Shown: piece after piece, positions 52,235 to 60,979 of the stretch
Layout of the letters: each line of letters starts with the position of its first letter
Position numbering within the stretch: the first letter of the stretch is position 1
From: CAYNRA01 sp046296415
Lineage (GTDB): Bacteria > Bacteroidota > Bacteroidia > Cytophagales > Spirosomataceae
Assembly: GCA_046296415.1 (NCBI GenBank)
Contig: JBKBLN010000001.1
Location: 930,001-994,000, forward strand
Direction of reading: 5' to 3'
Length of the DNA: 64,000 bases
The notes under the pieces: generated by a model
What the model saw: only the letters and a program-made list of their open reading frames with translations
Databases searched by the model: none
Told to the model about the DNA's origin: nothing
Made by a program: the position numbers and the translations under genes

Positions 52235-54894
52235 TCGTCGTTTCTTCCTTGCTTTACTTGGGTTTTTTATTTTTTCTAGCCTACTGGGCAGAATCAAGAA
52301 GTCGTAGTAAAAATTCGTTCATCAATAGTGGATACGTATATTCATTATCGTTAGCAATTTATTGTACAGCTTGGACGTATTACGGTTCTGTGGGGCGTGT
52401 TTTAACGGATGGTTTAGATTTTTTGGCGGTGTACTTGGGTCCAACACTCATGATGTGGTTGGGGTGGACCGTCTTGCGAAAGATCATTCGGATATGCAAA
52501 GTACAACGGATCACATCTATTGCCGACTTCTTATCTGCTCGGTATGGAAAAAATCGATCTCTGGGCGTTTTGGTTACCATCATTTGCATTCTTGCCGGAA
52601 TTCCCTACATCGCTTTGCAGATCAAGGCCATTGCTGCCAGTTTTAGTATTGTTTCACCTGGTCAACCTGAAGGTGAGGTCTTTCAAGACTACCCCTTCTA
52701 TATCGTTCTTTGTATTATTGCATTTACTTTATTGTTTGGAACGCGTCGGATTGCACCCAACGAACGTCATGAAGGAGTTGTTTTTGCCATTGCCTTCGAG
52801 TCATTGGTCAAGCTTGCCGCTTTTTTAATTGCCGGGGTGTATGTTACGTGGTTTTTGTTTGATGGCTTTACCGATGTATTTTCATTGGTTCAAATCAATC
52901 CGGTTTTTTTTGATACCTTCTCCGTTCAAAAAAATCCTGGATATGCCAACTGGTTTTTTCACATCGTCCTTTCTGCATTGGCTTTTTTGTTTTTGCCCAG
53001 GCAGTTTCAAGTGTCGGTAGTGGAGAATGTCAACGAAGAAAATATCAAACAATCCATTTGGCTTTTCCCATTGTATTTGTTTTTGATCAACATTTTCGTC
53101 ATTCCCGTGGCCCTGGCTGGAGAACAGCTATTGGCAGGCTCTTCTGTCTCTCGAGATAGTTATGTATTGGCCATTCCGCTGCTGTTTTCCCAAAAAAGCC
53201 TTGCCTTGCTGATATACCTCGGTGGTTTTTCGGCAGCCACCGGCATGATCATGGTCGAAACCATTGCCATCAGCACCATGTTGAGTAACAACCTATTCCT
53301 TCCGCTTTTGATCAATAAACCGTTTTTCAGAGAGCGTATTGGAGGATATCTACCCCAACTGGTGATTTTTCTGCGTCGATTGTCGGTGGTCTTCGTTGTT
53401 TTGCTTGGATATCTCTATTTCCAAAAGGTAGCTGACAAATATACCTTGGTGTCCATTGGCATGACGGCCTTTGTTGCCATCGCGCAATTCGCCCCCGCAG
53501 CATTAGGTGCCTTGTTCTGGAAGCGCGGTACACAAAAAGGAGCTTTTTGGGGATTAATGGGGGGAATTGTGTTCTGGATTTTCTTACTCATCATTCCGTC
53601 TATTTATCAACAGCATGAATTGCCTGCGGGACTTCAGCAAGTGTTCATCACGCTGACCGAGCTTCTGAGAATTGACGGCTTGGACGAAATCTCCACCGCT
53701 ACCTTTTGGTGTCTTTTTGTGAATACCTCGCTGTTTTATTTTATTTCGATCCGAACGCCCATGTCGTCTACTGAGCATAATCAAGCGGTATTGTTTACCG
53801 ATATTTTCCGATACTCGGAGGCCTATGAGCAATCGGTGGTATGGCGTGGGCAAGCGATGATTACAGATATCAAAGGGCTATTGATTTCGTTTCTGGGAAA
53901 GCCTAAAACCGAACGGCTGTTACGGCTTTTTGCCACGCGCAATCGAATCGATCTAAAAAATCAATTGGCAGATCCTCGGTTGGTCAATTATGCCGAGAAA
54001 ATCTTAGCTGGGATGGTCGGTTCAGCCTCCGCCCGTTTGATGGTTTCCAATGTTACGAAGGAGGAAAATATATCGCTTCACGAAGTTGTGACGATCTTAA
54101 AAGAGTCGCAACAATTGGCGGAAAACAATAAGGAATTACAACAAAAGTCGCAAGCTTTACGGCAATTGACGGATGAACTACGGGCGACCAACGAAAAATT
54201 GGTTCAGTTGGATAAGTTGAAAAATGAATTTCTCGCCACTGTCACGCATGAAATTCGAACTCCCTTGACGTCCATCAAGGCGATGAGTGAAATCATCACC
54301 GACAACCCCGATTTGGAAGAAGAACAACGTCTCGAATTTTTGAAAATCATTACCAAAGAGTCAGAGCGCTTGAGTCGGTTGGTGAATCAGGTTCTGGATC
54401 TTGAAAAATACGAATCTGGGACCTTTGATCTGTCCAAGACGAAAACGGATTGGAAGGCATTGGTAGATGAAACAACTGCTAGTTTGGCGGAGGTGATGCG
54501 AGAGAAGGGAATTCGGTGCCAAACATTTTTTCAACCAGGATTACCTGAGGCGCTAGTCGATCAAGACAAGATGCAGCAAGTGATGTTGAATTTATTGGGA
54601 AATGCCATCAAATTTGTTCCAGTGGGTTCTGGAGACATTAGTATAGACGTCCAGTATGGCTTGAAATGGATGCAGGTCGTGATTTCGGACAATGGGCCGG
54701 GAATTGAGGAAAGTCACCGAGAAAAGATATTCCTCAAGTTTTTTCAATCGGATAACCAGTTGGTCAAAAAACCCTTGGGCAGTGGCCTTGGGTTAGCTAT
54801 TTCAAAGAAAATTATTGAATTACATGGCGGGAGTATTGAGGTTGAAAACAGGCCAGTCGGTGGGGCCCAATTTACATTCAAGATCCCGTTATAA
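52219..54894 (+). CDS. SLC5-type transporter / STAC / histidine kinase fusion (CbrA/CrbS-like)
   Basis: 891 residues. N-terminal sodium:solute-symporter (SLC5) domain with about 13 helices (1-520; YCTAWTYYGSVGRVLTDGLDFLAVYLGP is the CbrA-type signature), STAC domain (about 535-570, VWRGQAMITDIKGLLISFLG), a coiled coil without PAS, then HisKA (LATVTHEIRTPLTSIKAMSE; phospho-His) and HATPase (LLGNAIKFVPV, SDNGPGIEESH, GSGLGLAISKKI). In Vibrio and Pseudomonas CrbS/CbrA sense acetate or amino acids and activate acs or carbon metabolism. Here acs follows after the receiver gene, so control of acetate use is likely. The exact signal is inferred. Confidence 0.9.
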   Translation: MEKSLIVVSSLLYLGFLFFLAYWAESRSRSKNSFINSGYVYSLSLAIYCTAWTYYGSVGRVLTDGLDFLAVYLGPTLMMWLGWTVLRKIIRICKVQRITSIADFLSARYGKNRSLGVLVTIICILAGIPYIALQIKAIAASFSIVSPGQPEGEVFQDYPFYIVLCIIAFTLLFGTRRIAPNERHEGVVFAIAFESLVKLAAFLIAGVYVTWFLFDGFTDVFSLVQINPVFFDTFSVQKNPGYANWFFHIVLSALAFLFLPRQFQVSVVENVNEENIKQSIWLFPLYLFLINIFVIPVALAGEQLLAGSSVSRDSYVLAIPLLFSQKSLALLIYLGGFSAATGMIMVETIAISTMLSNNLFLPLLINKPFFRERIGGYLPQLVIFLRRLSVVFVVLLGYLYFQKVADKYTLVSIGMTAFVAIAQFAPAALGALFWKRGTQKGAFWGLMGGIVFWIFLLIIPSIYQQHELPAGLQQVFITLTELLRIDGLDEISTATFWCLFVNTSLFYFISIRTPMSSTEHNQAVLFTDIFRYSEAYEQSVVWRGQAMITDIKGLLISFLGKPKTERLLRLFATRNRIDLKNQLADPRLVNYAEKILAGMVGSASARLMVSNVTKEENISLHEVVTILKESQQLAENNKELQQKSQALRQLTDELRATNEKLVQLDKLKNEFLATVTHEIRTPLTSIKAMSEIITDNPDLEEEQRLEFLKIITKESERLSRLVNQVLDLEKYESGTFDLSKTKTDWKALVDETTASLAEVMREKGIRCQTFFQPGLPEALVDQDKMQQVMLNLLGNAIKFVPVGSGDISIDVQYGLKWMQVVISDNGPGIEESHREKIFLKFFQSDNQLVKKPLGSGLGLAISKKIIELHGGSIEVENRPVGGAQFTFKIPL

Positions 54895-54909
54895 TTAAAA
54901 GTTCCCATC

Positions 54910-55302
54910 ATGATGAGCATTCGCGACGAAGTAAAAGTATTAATTGTGGATGATGAACCAAGCATTTTATTATCCCTCGAATTTTTAATGAAAAAGGAAG
55001 GATACAAAGTCTTTATTGCCCGGGATGGACAGGAAGCCTTCGATATTTTGGCTGAACAAAAACCCCATATCATTCTCTTGGATATCATGATGCCCAAAGT
55101 GGATGGTTATGAAGTATGTCGTCATATTCGTCAAACTCCGCAGCACGAAAACATGAAGGTTGTTTTTATGAGTGCTCGAAACAAAGAATCGGATATTGAA
55201 CATGGGTACGAGGTCGGGGCTGACTTATACATTCCTAAACCATTTTCCACGCGTGATTTAGTCAAAAAAGTAAACATGCTTTCCACAGGCCTAGTCCTGT
55301 AA
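54910..55302 (+). CDS. Receiver-only response regulator
   Basis: 130 residues, a single REC domain: acidic pair VLIVDDEP, phospho-Asp in LLDIMMP, Ser in VFMSAR and Lys in YIPKPF. There is no DNA-binding domain, unlike CrbR/CbrB. It begins 15 bases after the kinase stop, so it is the likely phosphate acceptor. It could act by binding another protein or as phosphate buffer. acs begins 45 bases downstream. Confidence 0.9.
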   Translation: MMSIRDEVKVLIVDDEPSILLSLEFLMKKEGYKVFIARDGQEAFDILAEQKPHIILLDIMMPKVDGYEVCRHIRQTPQHENMKVVFMSARNKESDIEHGYEVGADLYIPKPFSTRDLVKKVNMLSTGLVL

Positions 55303-55347
55303 TCATATAACCATCTTTTCAATCAAACCAGTAAACGTTCATTCAAA

Positions 55348-57243
55348 ATGAGAATCAGAACATTTGAGGAGTACAACCAAGCATACCAACACAGTGTAGA
55401 AGACCCGGAGGGATTTTGGGGAGAAGTTGCCCAAGAATTTACATGGAAAAAACCATGGAAACGAGTTTTAGACTGGAATTTCAAAGAGCCCAACATCAAA
55501 TGGTACGTGGGCGGAAAAATGAATATTACCGAAAATTGTCTGGATCGGTGGGCGCATAGCAAGCCCAACCAGCCGGCCATTATTTGGGAGCCCAATGAAA
55601 TCGATGACGATGCAGTCGTTTTAACGTACAAAGTACTATACGAGCGTGTTTGTCGGTTCGCCAACGTGCTCAAAAAACATGGGGTTAAAAAGGGAGATCG
55701 GGTTTGTATTTATATGCCCATGATTCCGGAATTGGCCATTGCTGTCTTGGCCACTGCCCGAATTGGGGCCATTCATTCCGTTGTTTTTGGTGGATTCTCT
55801 GCCAAGTCCATTGCCGATCGGATCAACGATTCAGCTTGTAAATTAGTGATAACCACCGACGGCGCATTCCGTGGGAACAAGCGGATTCCGATGAAAGAAA
55901 CAGTGGATGATGCTTTGATCGGTTGTCCGTCAGTAGAGAAGGTGATTGTCGCGACCCGTACCCGTACCCCAATCTCCATGATCAAAGGTCGAGATTACTG
56001 GTGGGAGGAAGAGGTCAAAGTTGCCTTGCCTGATTGCCCTGCAGAGGAAATGGACTCCGAGGATCCACTCTTTATTCTATATACATCAGGATCAACTGGT
56101 AAACCCAAAGGCGTTGTACATACGTGTGGGGGCTATATGGTCTACACGGCCTATACGTTTCAAAATGTTTTTCAATACGAGCCAGGCCAGGTGTATTTCT
56201 GTACAGCCGACATTGGCTGGATCACCGGACACTCCTATATCGTCTATGGCCCCATGCTCAACGGTGCCATCAGTGTCCTATTTGAAGGCGTTCCCACTTA
56301 CCCCGATGCGGGTCGTTTTTGGGATATCGTCGAAAAGCATAAAGTGGACATCTTCTACACGGCTCCCACCGCCATTCGTTCGCTGATGGGCTTTGGGGAA
56401 GAATACTATAAAGACAAAGACTTGTCGTCTCTGAAAGTGTTGGGATCGGTGGGTGAGCCCATCAATGAGGAAGCTTGGCAGTGGTACCACAAAAATATCG
56501 GCAAAGAACGCTGCACGATCGTGGATACTTGGTGGCAAACCGAAACCGGTGGAATCATGATTTCTCCGTTGGCCAATATCACCAAAACCAAACCCGCCTT
56601 TGCTACGCTGCCTTTGCCTGGGATCCAACCAGTGTTGGTAGATGAAAACGGGAAGGAGATTGAAGGAAATGGAGTAAACGGTAATTTGTGCATCAAGTTC
56701 CCTTGGCCCTCCATCATTCGGACGACATGGGGAGACCACGAGCGCTGCAAGCAAACGTATTTCTCGACCTACGAAAATATGTATTTCACCGGAGATGGCT
56801 GCATGAGGGATGAGGATGGTTATTACCGAATTACGGGTCGGGTCGATGATGTGATCAACGTATCAGGCCACCGAATTGGTACGGCTGAGGTCGAAAATGC
56901 TATCAACATGCACACAGGGGTGGTGGAGTCAGCCGTGGTGGGGTATCCTCATGAAATCAAAGGGCAAGGGATTTATGCCTATGTGATTTGCGAAGAAATG
57001 CCATCCGACGATTCCATGACGCAAAAGGATATCCTGGCTACGGTCACCCGGGTGATAGGACCCATCGCCAAACCGGATAAAATTGTGTTTGTCCCTGGCT
57101 TACCCAAAACACGATCGGGCAAAATCATGCGACGTATTTTACGTAAGGTTGCGGAAGGTGATACGTCCAACTTGGGGGATACGTCTACGTTATTGGATCC
57201 GGCTGTGGTAGAGGATATCATCGCTAGGGCTGCGAAAGCTTAA
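55348..57243 (+). CDS. acs: Acetyl-CoA synthetase (AMP-forming)
   Basis: 631 residues, normal length. N-terminal acs domain (EFTWKKPWKRVLDWNF), adenylation loop LYTSGSTGKPKGVVHTCGGY, then GWITGHSYIVYGPM, WWQTETGG, YFTGDGCMRDEDGYYRITGRVDDVINVSGHRIGT, and the C-terminal KTRSGKIMRR with the Lys whose acetylation is known to switch Acs off. It makes acetyl-CoA from acetate, ATP and CoA in the cytoplasm. It closes the SLC5-kinase / receiver / acs unit. Confidence 0.97.
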   Translation: MRIRTFEEYNQAYQHSVEDPEGFWGEVAQEFTWKKPWKRVLDWNFKEPNIKWYVGGKMNITENCLDRWAHSKPNQPAIIWEPNEIDDDAVVLTYKVLYERVCRFANVLKKHGVKKGDRVCIYMPMIPELAIAVLATARIGAIHSVVFGGFSAKSIADRINDSACKLVITTDGAFRGNKRIPMKETVDDALIGCPSVEKVIVATRTRTPISMIKGRDYWWEEEVKVALPDCPAEEMDSEDPLFILYTSGSTGKPKGVVHTCGGYMVYTAYTFQNVFQYEPGQVYFCTADIGWITGHSYIVYGPMLNGAISVLFEGVPTYPDAGRFWDIVEKHKVDIFYTAPTAIRSLMGFGEEYYKDKDLSSLKVLGSVGEPINEEAWQWYHKNIGKERCTIVDTWWQTETGGIMISPLANITKTKPAFATLPLPGIQPVLVDENGKEIEGNGVNGNLCIKFPWPSIIRTTWGDHERCKQTYFSTYENMYFTGDGCMRDEDGYYRITGRVDDVINVSGHRIGTAEVENAINMHTGVVESAVVGYPHEIKGQGIYAYVICEEMPSDDSMTQKDILATVTRVIGPIAKPDKIVFVPGLPKTRSGKIMRRILRKVAEGDTSNLGDTSTLLDPAVVEDIIARAAKA

Positions 57244-57268
57244 CGAGAAGTACAAACAAACAATACAG

Positions 57269-57306
57269 AATGCGGTTCAAACTTGAATGGTTGAACCGCA
57301 TTTTTT
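57269..57306. terminator. Intrinsic terminator after acs
   Basis: AATGCGGTTCAA / TTGAACCGCATT perfect 12-base arms with a 10-base loop and six T on the plus strand. It touches the stop codon of the small convergent gene. Confidence 0.88.
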
Positions 57307-57481
57307 ATTCCTCCCAATCACCTCGCAGTTGGTGGCGAATTAGGACCTTGACATAATGTCGATTTCGCCTACCTTTCTTGGCATCGGCCCGTTTCTCTTG
57401 ACGTTTGTCTCGAACAATTCGCTCCAAATCATTCAAATCAGTGATATCATGGATATCTTGAATCGAGGTTCTTTTCGGCAT
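57305..57481 (-). CDS. Small basic protein, 58 residues, unknown
   Basis: Open frame from an ATG at 57481 to TAA at 57305 with a distinctly protein-like composition: an N-terminal MPKRTSIQDIHDITDLNDLE, then a strongly basic part (RDKRQEKRADAKKGRRNRHY), ending VKVLIRHQLRGDWEE. It is 58 residues and ends just at the acs terminator. It has no signal peptide or membrane helix; the basic middle could bind RNA or DNA. No family is recognised. The other strand and frames carry no better frame here. Confidence 0.6.
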   Translation of the reverse strand: MPKRTSIQDIHDITDLNDLERIVRDKRQEKRADAKKGRRNRHYVKVLIRHQLRGDWEE

Positions 57482-57635
57482 AAACAGACTATTTTCAACA
57501 CATAAACCGAATGTTTTGCGAAAAGTTATTGAAAATCTACCTTGTTTTCCAGCAAATGAATGGCTTCTATTTTGATTTTATGGTAAATAATTCTGTTATT
57601 AGGTACTCTATTGAACACTAAACCTATTTAATTTT

Positions 57636-58286
57636 ATGCGGAATGTTGACATCATGCGCAAAGCGTACGAAGACCTCAGAGGAAATTGGTTGATCGCCAT
57701 AGGAGCAGGACTCCTTTACCTTTTACTCACCGGAGGGGCTCAATATGTAGCCCGTCAAGTTTTTGGAATAGAGGTGATAGATGGGGATATGGATTTGGAA
57801 CCTGTTCCATCGGTATATAATACGTTTCCCCTGTTGATCGCACTTTTGTTAGTGGCTCCTTTTTTATTGGGTTTTGCTCATTTCTATTTGTCCATAGCTA
57901 GACGACAGGAGGTTCGGATCGAGCAGATCTTCCAAGGGTACCAAAACCTGTGGAAGTCGATCGCCACCTATGTCTTGATGGTTGTTTTTCTGGTTTTGTG
58001 GTTTATCCTTTTGATTATACCAGGAATCATCATGTCGTTGGCCTATTCTCAAGCGTTCTTCATTCTGGCGGACGATCAGGATATTCGGCCTTTAGATGCC
58101 ATCCGAAAAAGCACAGAAATGATGAGAGGGTATAAATGGAAGTACTTCCGTCTGCAGTTACGGCTTGTTGGTTTGGCCTTGCTTTGTCTGCTCACCTTAG
58201 GGATTGGCTTTATTTGGTTATACCCGTATGCGCAGGCAGTGGGAGCGGTATTTTATGAAGATATAAAGAATAACCCGGCTGGATGA
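57636..58286 (+). CDS. DUF975-type integral membrane protein
   Basis: 216 residues. Five or six helices (LIAIGAGLLYLLLTGGAQYV, PLLIALLLVAPFLLGFAHFYLSI, YVLMVVFLVLWFILLIIPGIIMSLAYSQAFFIL, LGIGFIWLYPYAQAVGAVFYED). The central IIPGIIMSLAYSQAFFILADD and KSTEMMRGYKWKYFRLQLR match the DUF975 pattern. Function unknown. A terminator follows 12 bases later. Confidence 0.8.
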   Translation: MRNVDIMRKAYEDLRGNWLIAIGAGLLYLLLTGGAQYVARQVFGIEVIDGDMDLEPVPSVYNTFPLLIALLLVAPFLLGFAHFYLSIARRQEVRIEQIFQGYQNLWKSIATYVLMVVFLVLWFILLIIPGIIMSLAYSQAFFILADDQDIRPLDAIRKSTEMMRGYKWKYFRLQLRLVGLALLCLLTLGIGFIWLYPYAQAVGAVFYEDIKNNPAG

Positions 58287-58298
58287 ATTTTGAACGAG

Positions 58299-58331
58299 AG
58301 ATCAACTTCGATAATAGTTGATCTTTTTTTT
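58299..58331 (+). terminator. Intrinsic terminator after the DUF975 gene
   Basis: AGATCAACT / AGTTGATCT with an 8-base loop and a run of seven T. Confidence 0.82.
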
Positions 58332-58511
58332 GGGCCGGATTATAAGGACTTGCATGAACCTAAACGCTGCGTGTGGAAGAGAATGTCTCATGAAGAGTTC
58401 TGTGATGGGAGTAGGGGAAATTTTTTTTAGGTTTGACTTCTACTTTTGAATGACTTCAAAATGAAAAAGTATCAGGCTAAAATTCTTTAGCTTCCCACTG
58501 AATTTACTGTG
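58332..58511. other. Intergenic stretch without a gene
   Basis: About 180 bases between two terminators (total gap to the acetyltransferase gene 304 bases) with no recognisable gene. It contains TACTTTTG (58441-58448), a match to the -7 consensus, followed by a nine-codon ATG...TAG frame (58461 onwards). A short transcript ending at the 58512-58558 hairpin is possible but not supported further. Confidence 0.3.
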
Positions 58512-58558
58512 AAAAAACGGGACCATCACTGCCTATTTTGCGGCGATGGTCCTTTTTT
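58512..58558. terminator. Bidirectional terminator before the GNAT gene
   Basis: GGACCATC / GATGGTCC stem, extended by CTGCC/GGCG pairing, with A-run before and T-run after the stem; serves the minus-strand acetyltransferase gene and any plus-strand transcript. Confidence 0.78.
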
Positions 58559-58590
58559 GTAGCATTTGGTCCTCAAAAGGTATCTATCGA

Positions 58591-59040
58591 TCAAAAATCC
58601 AAATGGCAATTCCACCATTCGGAATCAAAACGTGTTCCATACGACTTATAAAATTCGATGGCTGGTGTGTTCCAATCTAATACTTGCCACATCATTCCGG
58701 AACAAGCCGTCGATTTGGCGATATCGACGGTGGCATCAAACAATAGTTTTCCGTAACCCTTTCCACGAAACTCCTCTCGGACAATCAGATCCTCCAAATA
58801 GAGCCGTTTCCCTTTCCAGGTCGAATATCGGTAATAATACAACGACATCCCCACGGGCTTACCGTTTTCTTCACCTAGAATTGCCCAAAAACAAGGATTT
58901 TCTCCAAAACCTTCGGCAATCATTCGTTCCACGGTATTGGTTACCTGTTCAGGGGCTTTTTCAAAGACGGCCAATTCCTGAACCAAGGCAAACAAAGTAG
59001 GGACGTCCGCTTGAGTGGCTTCTCGAATTACGAAAGACAT
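58591..59040 (-). CDS. GNAT acetyltransferase (spermidine/diamine acetyltransferase-like)
   Basis: 149 residues. GNAT fold with acetyl-CoA site LYLEDLIVREEFRGKGYGKLLFDATVDIA (R/Q-x-x-G-x-G/A), an N-terminal FVIREATQADVPTLFALVQELAVFEKAPEQV typical of the SSAT-like diamine acetyltransferases, and the C-terminal NTPAIEFYKSYGTRFDSEW. The substrate is unproven; diamines or thialysine are usual guesses. It follows rluD by 8 bases and likely shares its transcript. Confidence 0.88.
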   Translation of the reverse strand: MSFVIREATQADVPTLFALVQELAVFEKAPEQVTNTVERMIAEGFGENPCFWAILGEENGKPVGMSLYYYRYSTWKGKRLYLEDLIVREEFRGKGYGKLLFDATVDIAKSTACSGMMWQVLDWNTPAIEFYKSYGTRFDSEWWNCHLDF

Positions 59041-59048
59041 AAGACAAA

Positions 59049-60095
59049 TTAGTTAAATTGTAAATAATGCTCCCACTTGTCAAGTACCTGTTGGAAATCC
59101 TCGGGTAATTCGGAGTCAAATTGCATCCACTCCTTGGTCGTCGGATGCTCAAATCCTAAGGTTTTGGCATGTAATGCTTGGCGTGGAAGTAGGTTTAAGC
59201 AATTATCGACAAATTGCTTGTATTTCGAAAAAATCTGACCACGAAGGACTTTGTCTCCACCGTACGCCACATCTCCAAAGAGAGGATGCCCCAAATATTT
59301 CATATGCGCCCGAATTTGGTGGGTCCGTCCTGTTTCCAAATTGCATTGAATCAAGGATACATATCGAAGACGTTTGATAACCTTATAGTGCGTTATAGCC
59401 TCTTTTCCATAGGAACCATCAGGGAAAACATCGCACAGGCGCCGATCTTTGTAACTTCTCCCAATATGCGCATGGATCGTTCCTTGGTCATCTTTGGGTT
59501 CTCCCCAAATTAACGCATAATACGTTCGTTGGGTGGTATGATTGGCAAACTGCTTGGCTAAATATTGCATGGCATATTCAGTTTTGGCAATGACCAGCAA
59601 ACCGGAGGTACCTTTGTCAATCCGATGCACTAAGCCCGGCCGAGTATGATCGTTCCCTTTGGCCGAAGGAAGTTGCCCAAAATGATGCACCAAGGCATTC
59701 ACTAACGTACCATCTGGATTTCCATGTCCGGGATGAACCACCATTTCTTGGGCCTTGTTGACAATCAGTAGATCGTCGTCCTCATAAACAATGTTAAGGG
59801 GAATATCCTGAGGAAGTACATCATAATCCTCTCGAGGTGGGTGAGGAAAAGAAATGACGATTTCATCTAAAGGCTTAACTTTGTAACTGGCTTTTACCAG
59901 ATGTCCATTGACCGTCACGGATTCGGTCTCAATGGCTTGCTGAATTTTATTCCGTGAATTGTTTTTCAAGTGATACCCTAGGTATTTATCTAGGCGCATC
60001 AAAGATTGTCCCGCATCGACCGTAATGCGGTGGTGCTCAAATAAATCGTCCTCTTCAGGGGACGCATCGGGCTGGTCTGATAAAGAATATTGCAT
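59049..60095 (-). CDS. RluD-type pseudouridine synthase
   Basis: 348 residues. N-terminal S4 RNA-binding domain (LMRLDKYLGYHLKNNSRNKIQQAIETESVTVNGHLVKAS), then the RluA/RluD catalytic domain with VHRIDKGTSGLLVIAKT carrying the catalytic Asp, VHPGHGNPDGTLVNAL and CNLETGRTHQIRAHMKYLGHPLFGD. RluD modifies helix 69 of 23S rRNA (1911/1915/1917). The exact target site is assigned by family only. An 8-base gap separates it from the acetyltransferase gene downstream. Confidence 0.92.
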   Translation of the reverse strand: MQYSLSDQPDASPEEDDLFEHHRITVDAGQSLMRLDKYLGYHLKNNSRNKIQQAIETESVTVNGHLVKASYKVKPLDEIVISFPHPPREDYDVLPQDIPLNIVYEDDDLLIVNKAQEMVVHPGHGNPDGTLVNALVHHFGQLPSAKGNDHTRPGLVHRIDKGTSGLLVIAKTEYAMQYLAKQFANHTTQRTYYALIWGEPKDDQGTIHAHIGRSYKDRRLCDVFPDGSYGKEAITHYKVIKRLRYVSLIQCNLETGRTHQIRAHMKYLGHPLFGDVAYGGDKVLRGQIFSKYKQFVDNCLNLLPRQALHAKTLGFEHPTTKEWMQFDSELPEDFQQVLDKWEHYLQFN

Positions 60096-60115
60096 AGTGC
60101 AAAATTACGCTATTT

Positions 60116-60979
60116 ATGTGGGAATTAGAAAAAATCATCCAAACCCCTACACCACTACAGCGGCTTCAAGCCGATTGGCTGGAGGATCGACAGGTAGAAA
60201 TTTGGGTCAAACGCGATGATCTCACCCATCCCAATATCATGGGAAACAAGTGGCGAAAATGGCAAGGACATCTCCGGCACATGCAAGAGCGGAATATTCA
60301 TCAGTTTTGTACTTTTGGTGGGGCACACTCCAATCACATCTGGGCCTCTGCCGCTCTGGGACAAATCATGGGTTTCCGGATGAAAGCATTTATTCGGGGG
60401 GACGAATTAAATCCCTTTAGTTCACCCACTTTGCGATTTGCCACTCAAGCAGGTATGGAGCTAGTGTTCCTTTCGCGTGCCGACTACCGCCACAAAAAAA
60501 TAGAACCAGACGCCTTGGGTGAATCCTGGCATGTAGTCCCCGAGGGAGGATCCGGACCTTTGGCTTGGGAGGGGTTTCAAGGACTTGTGAACGAAATTGA
60601 ATCCGTTTTTCGGCCTGACGCCTACATAGGTGCCATGGGTACGGGTGGGAGCCTGATCGGGCTGGCCAAGTATACGTCTGTGAAGGTAATAGGCGTCCCC
60701 GCTTTAAAAGGTATCGATTGGAACCCCGTTCTTCAAAACGCTGGAGCCTACGTGGATATCTGGGATGGATTCCATGAAGGTGGCTATGCCAAAAAATCTA
60801 AGGAATTGATGGACTGGATGCAAGGATTTCAACAAAGCCATGGTTTTGCCCTAGATTCCATTTACACTGCCAAAGCATTCCGGGCCTTGGAATGGCAAGT
60901 GAAAAACAATTTTTTTCCACCCCATAGTCGGGTCGTTTTTATACACTCCGGTGGATTGACCGGTGACTACACCGGTTGA
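60116..60979 (+). CDS. PLP-dependent ACC deaminase / D-cysteine desulfhydrase family protein
   Basis: 287 residues. WVKRDDLTHPNIMGNKWRKW carries the PLP-binding Lys, FGGAHSNHIWASAALG the substrate/phosphate region, and MGTGGSLIGLAKY the Gly-rich phosphate loop. It could deaminate D-cysteine or similar compounds; ACC deaminase activity is unlikely without its extra active-site residues, which I cannot confirm. The 3' end overlaps the convergent ABC gene by 13 bases. It starts 20 bases from rluD, divergent. Confidence 0.85.
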   Translation: MWELEKIIQTPTPLQRLQADWLEDRQVEIWVKRDDLTHPNIMGNKWRKWQGHLRHMQERNIHQFCTFGGAHSNHIWASAALGQIMGFRMKAFIRGDELNPFSSPTLRFATQAGMELVFLSRADYRHKKIEPDALGESWHVVPEGGSGPLAWEGFQGLVNEIESVFRPDAYIGAMGTGGSLIGLAKYTSVKVIGVPALKGIDWNPVLQNAGAYVDIWDGFHEGGYAKKSKELMDWMQGFQQSHGFALDSIYTAKAFRALEWQVKNNFFPPHSRVVFIHSGGLTGDYTG

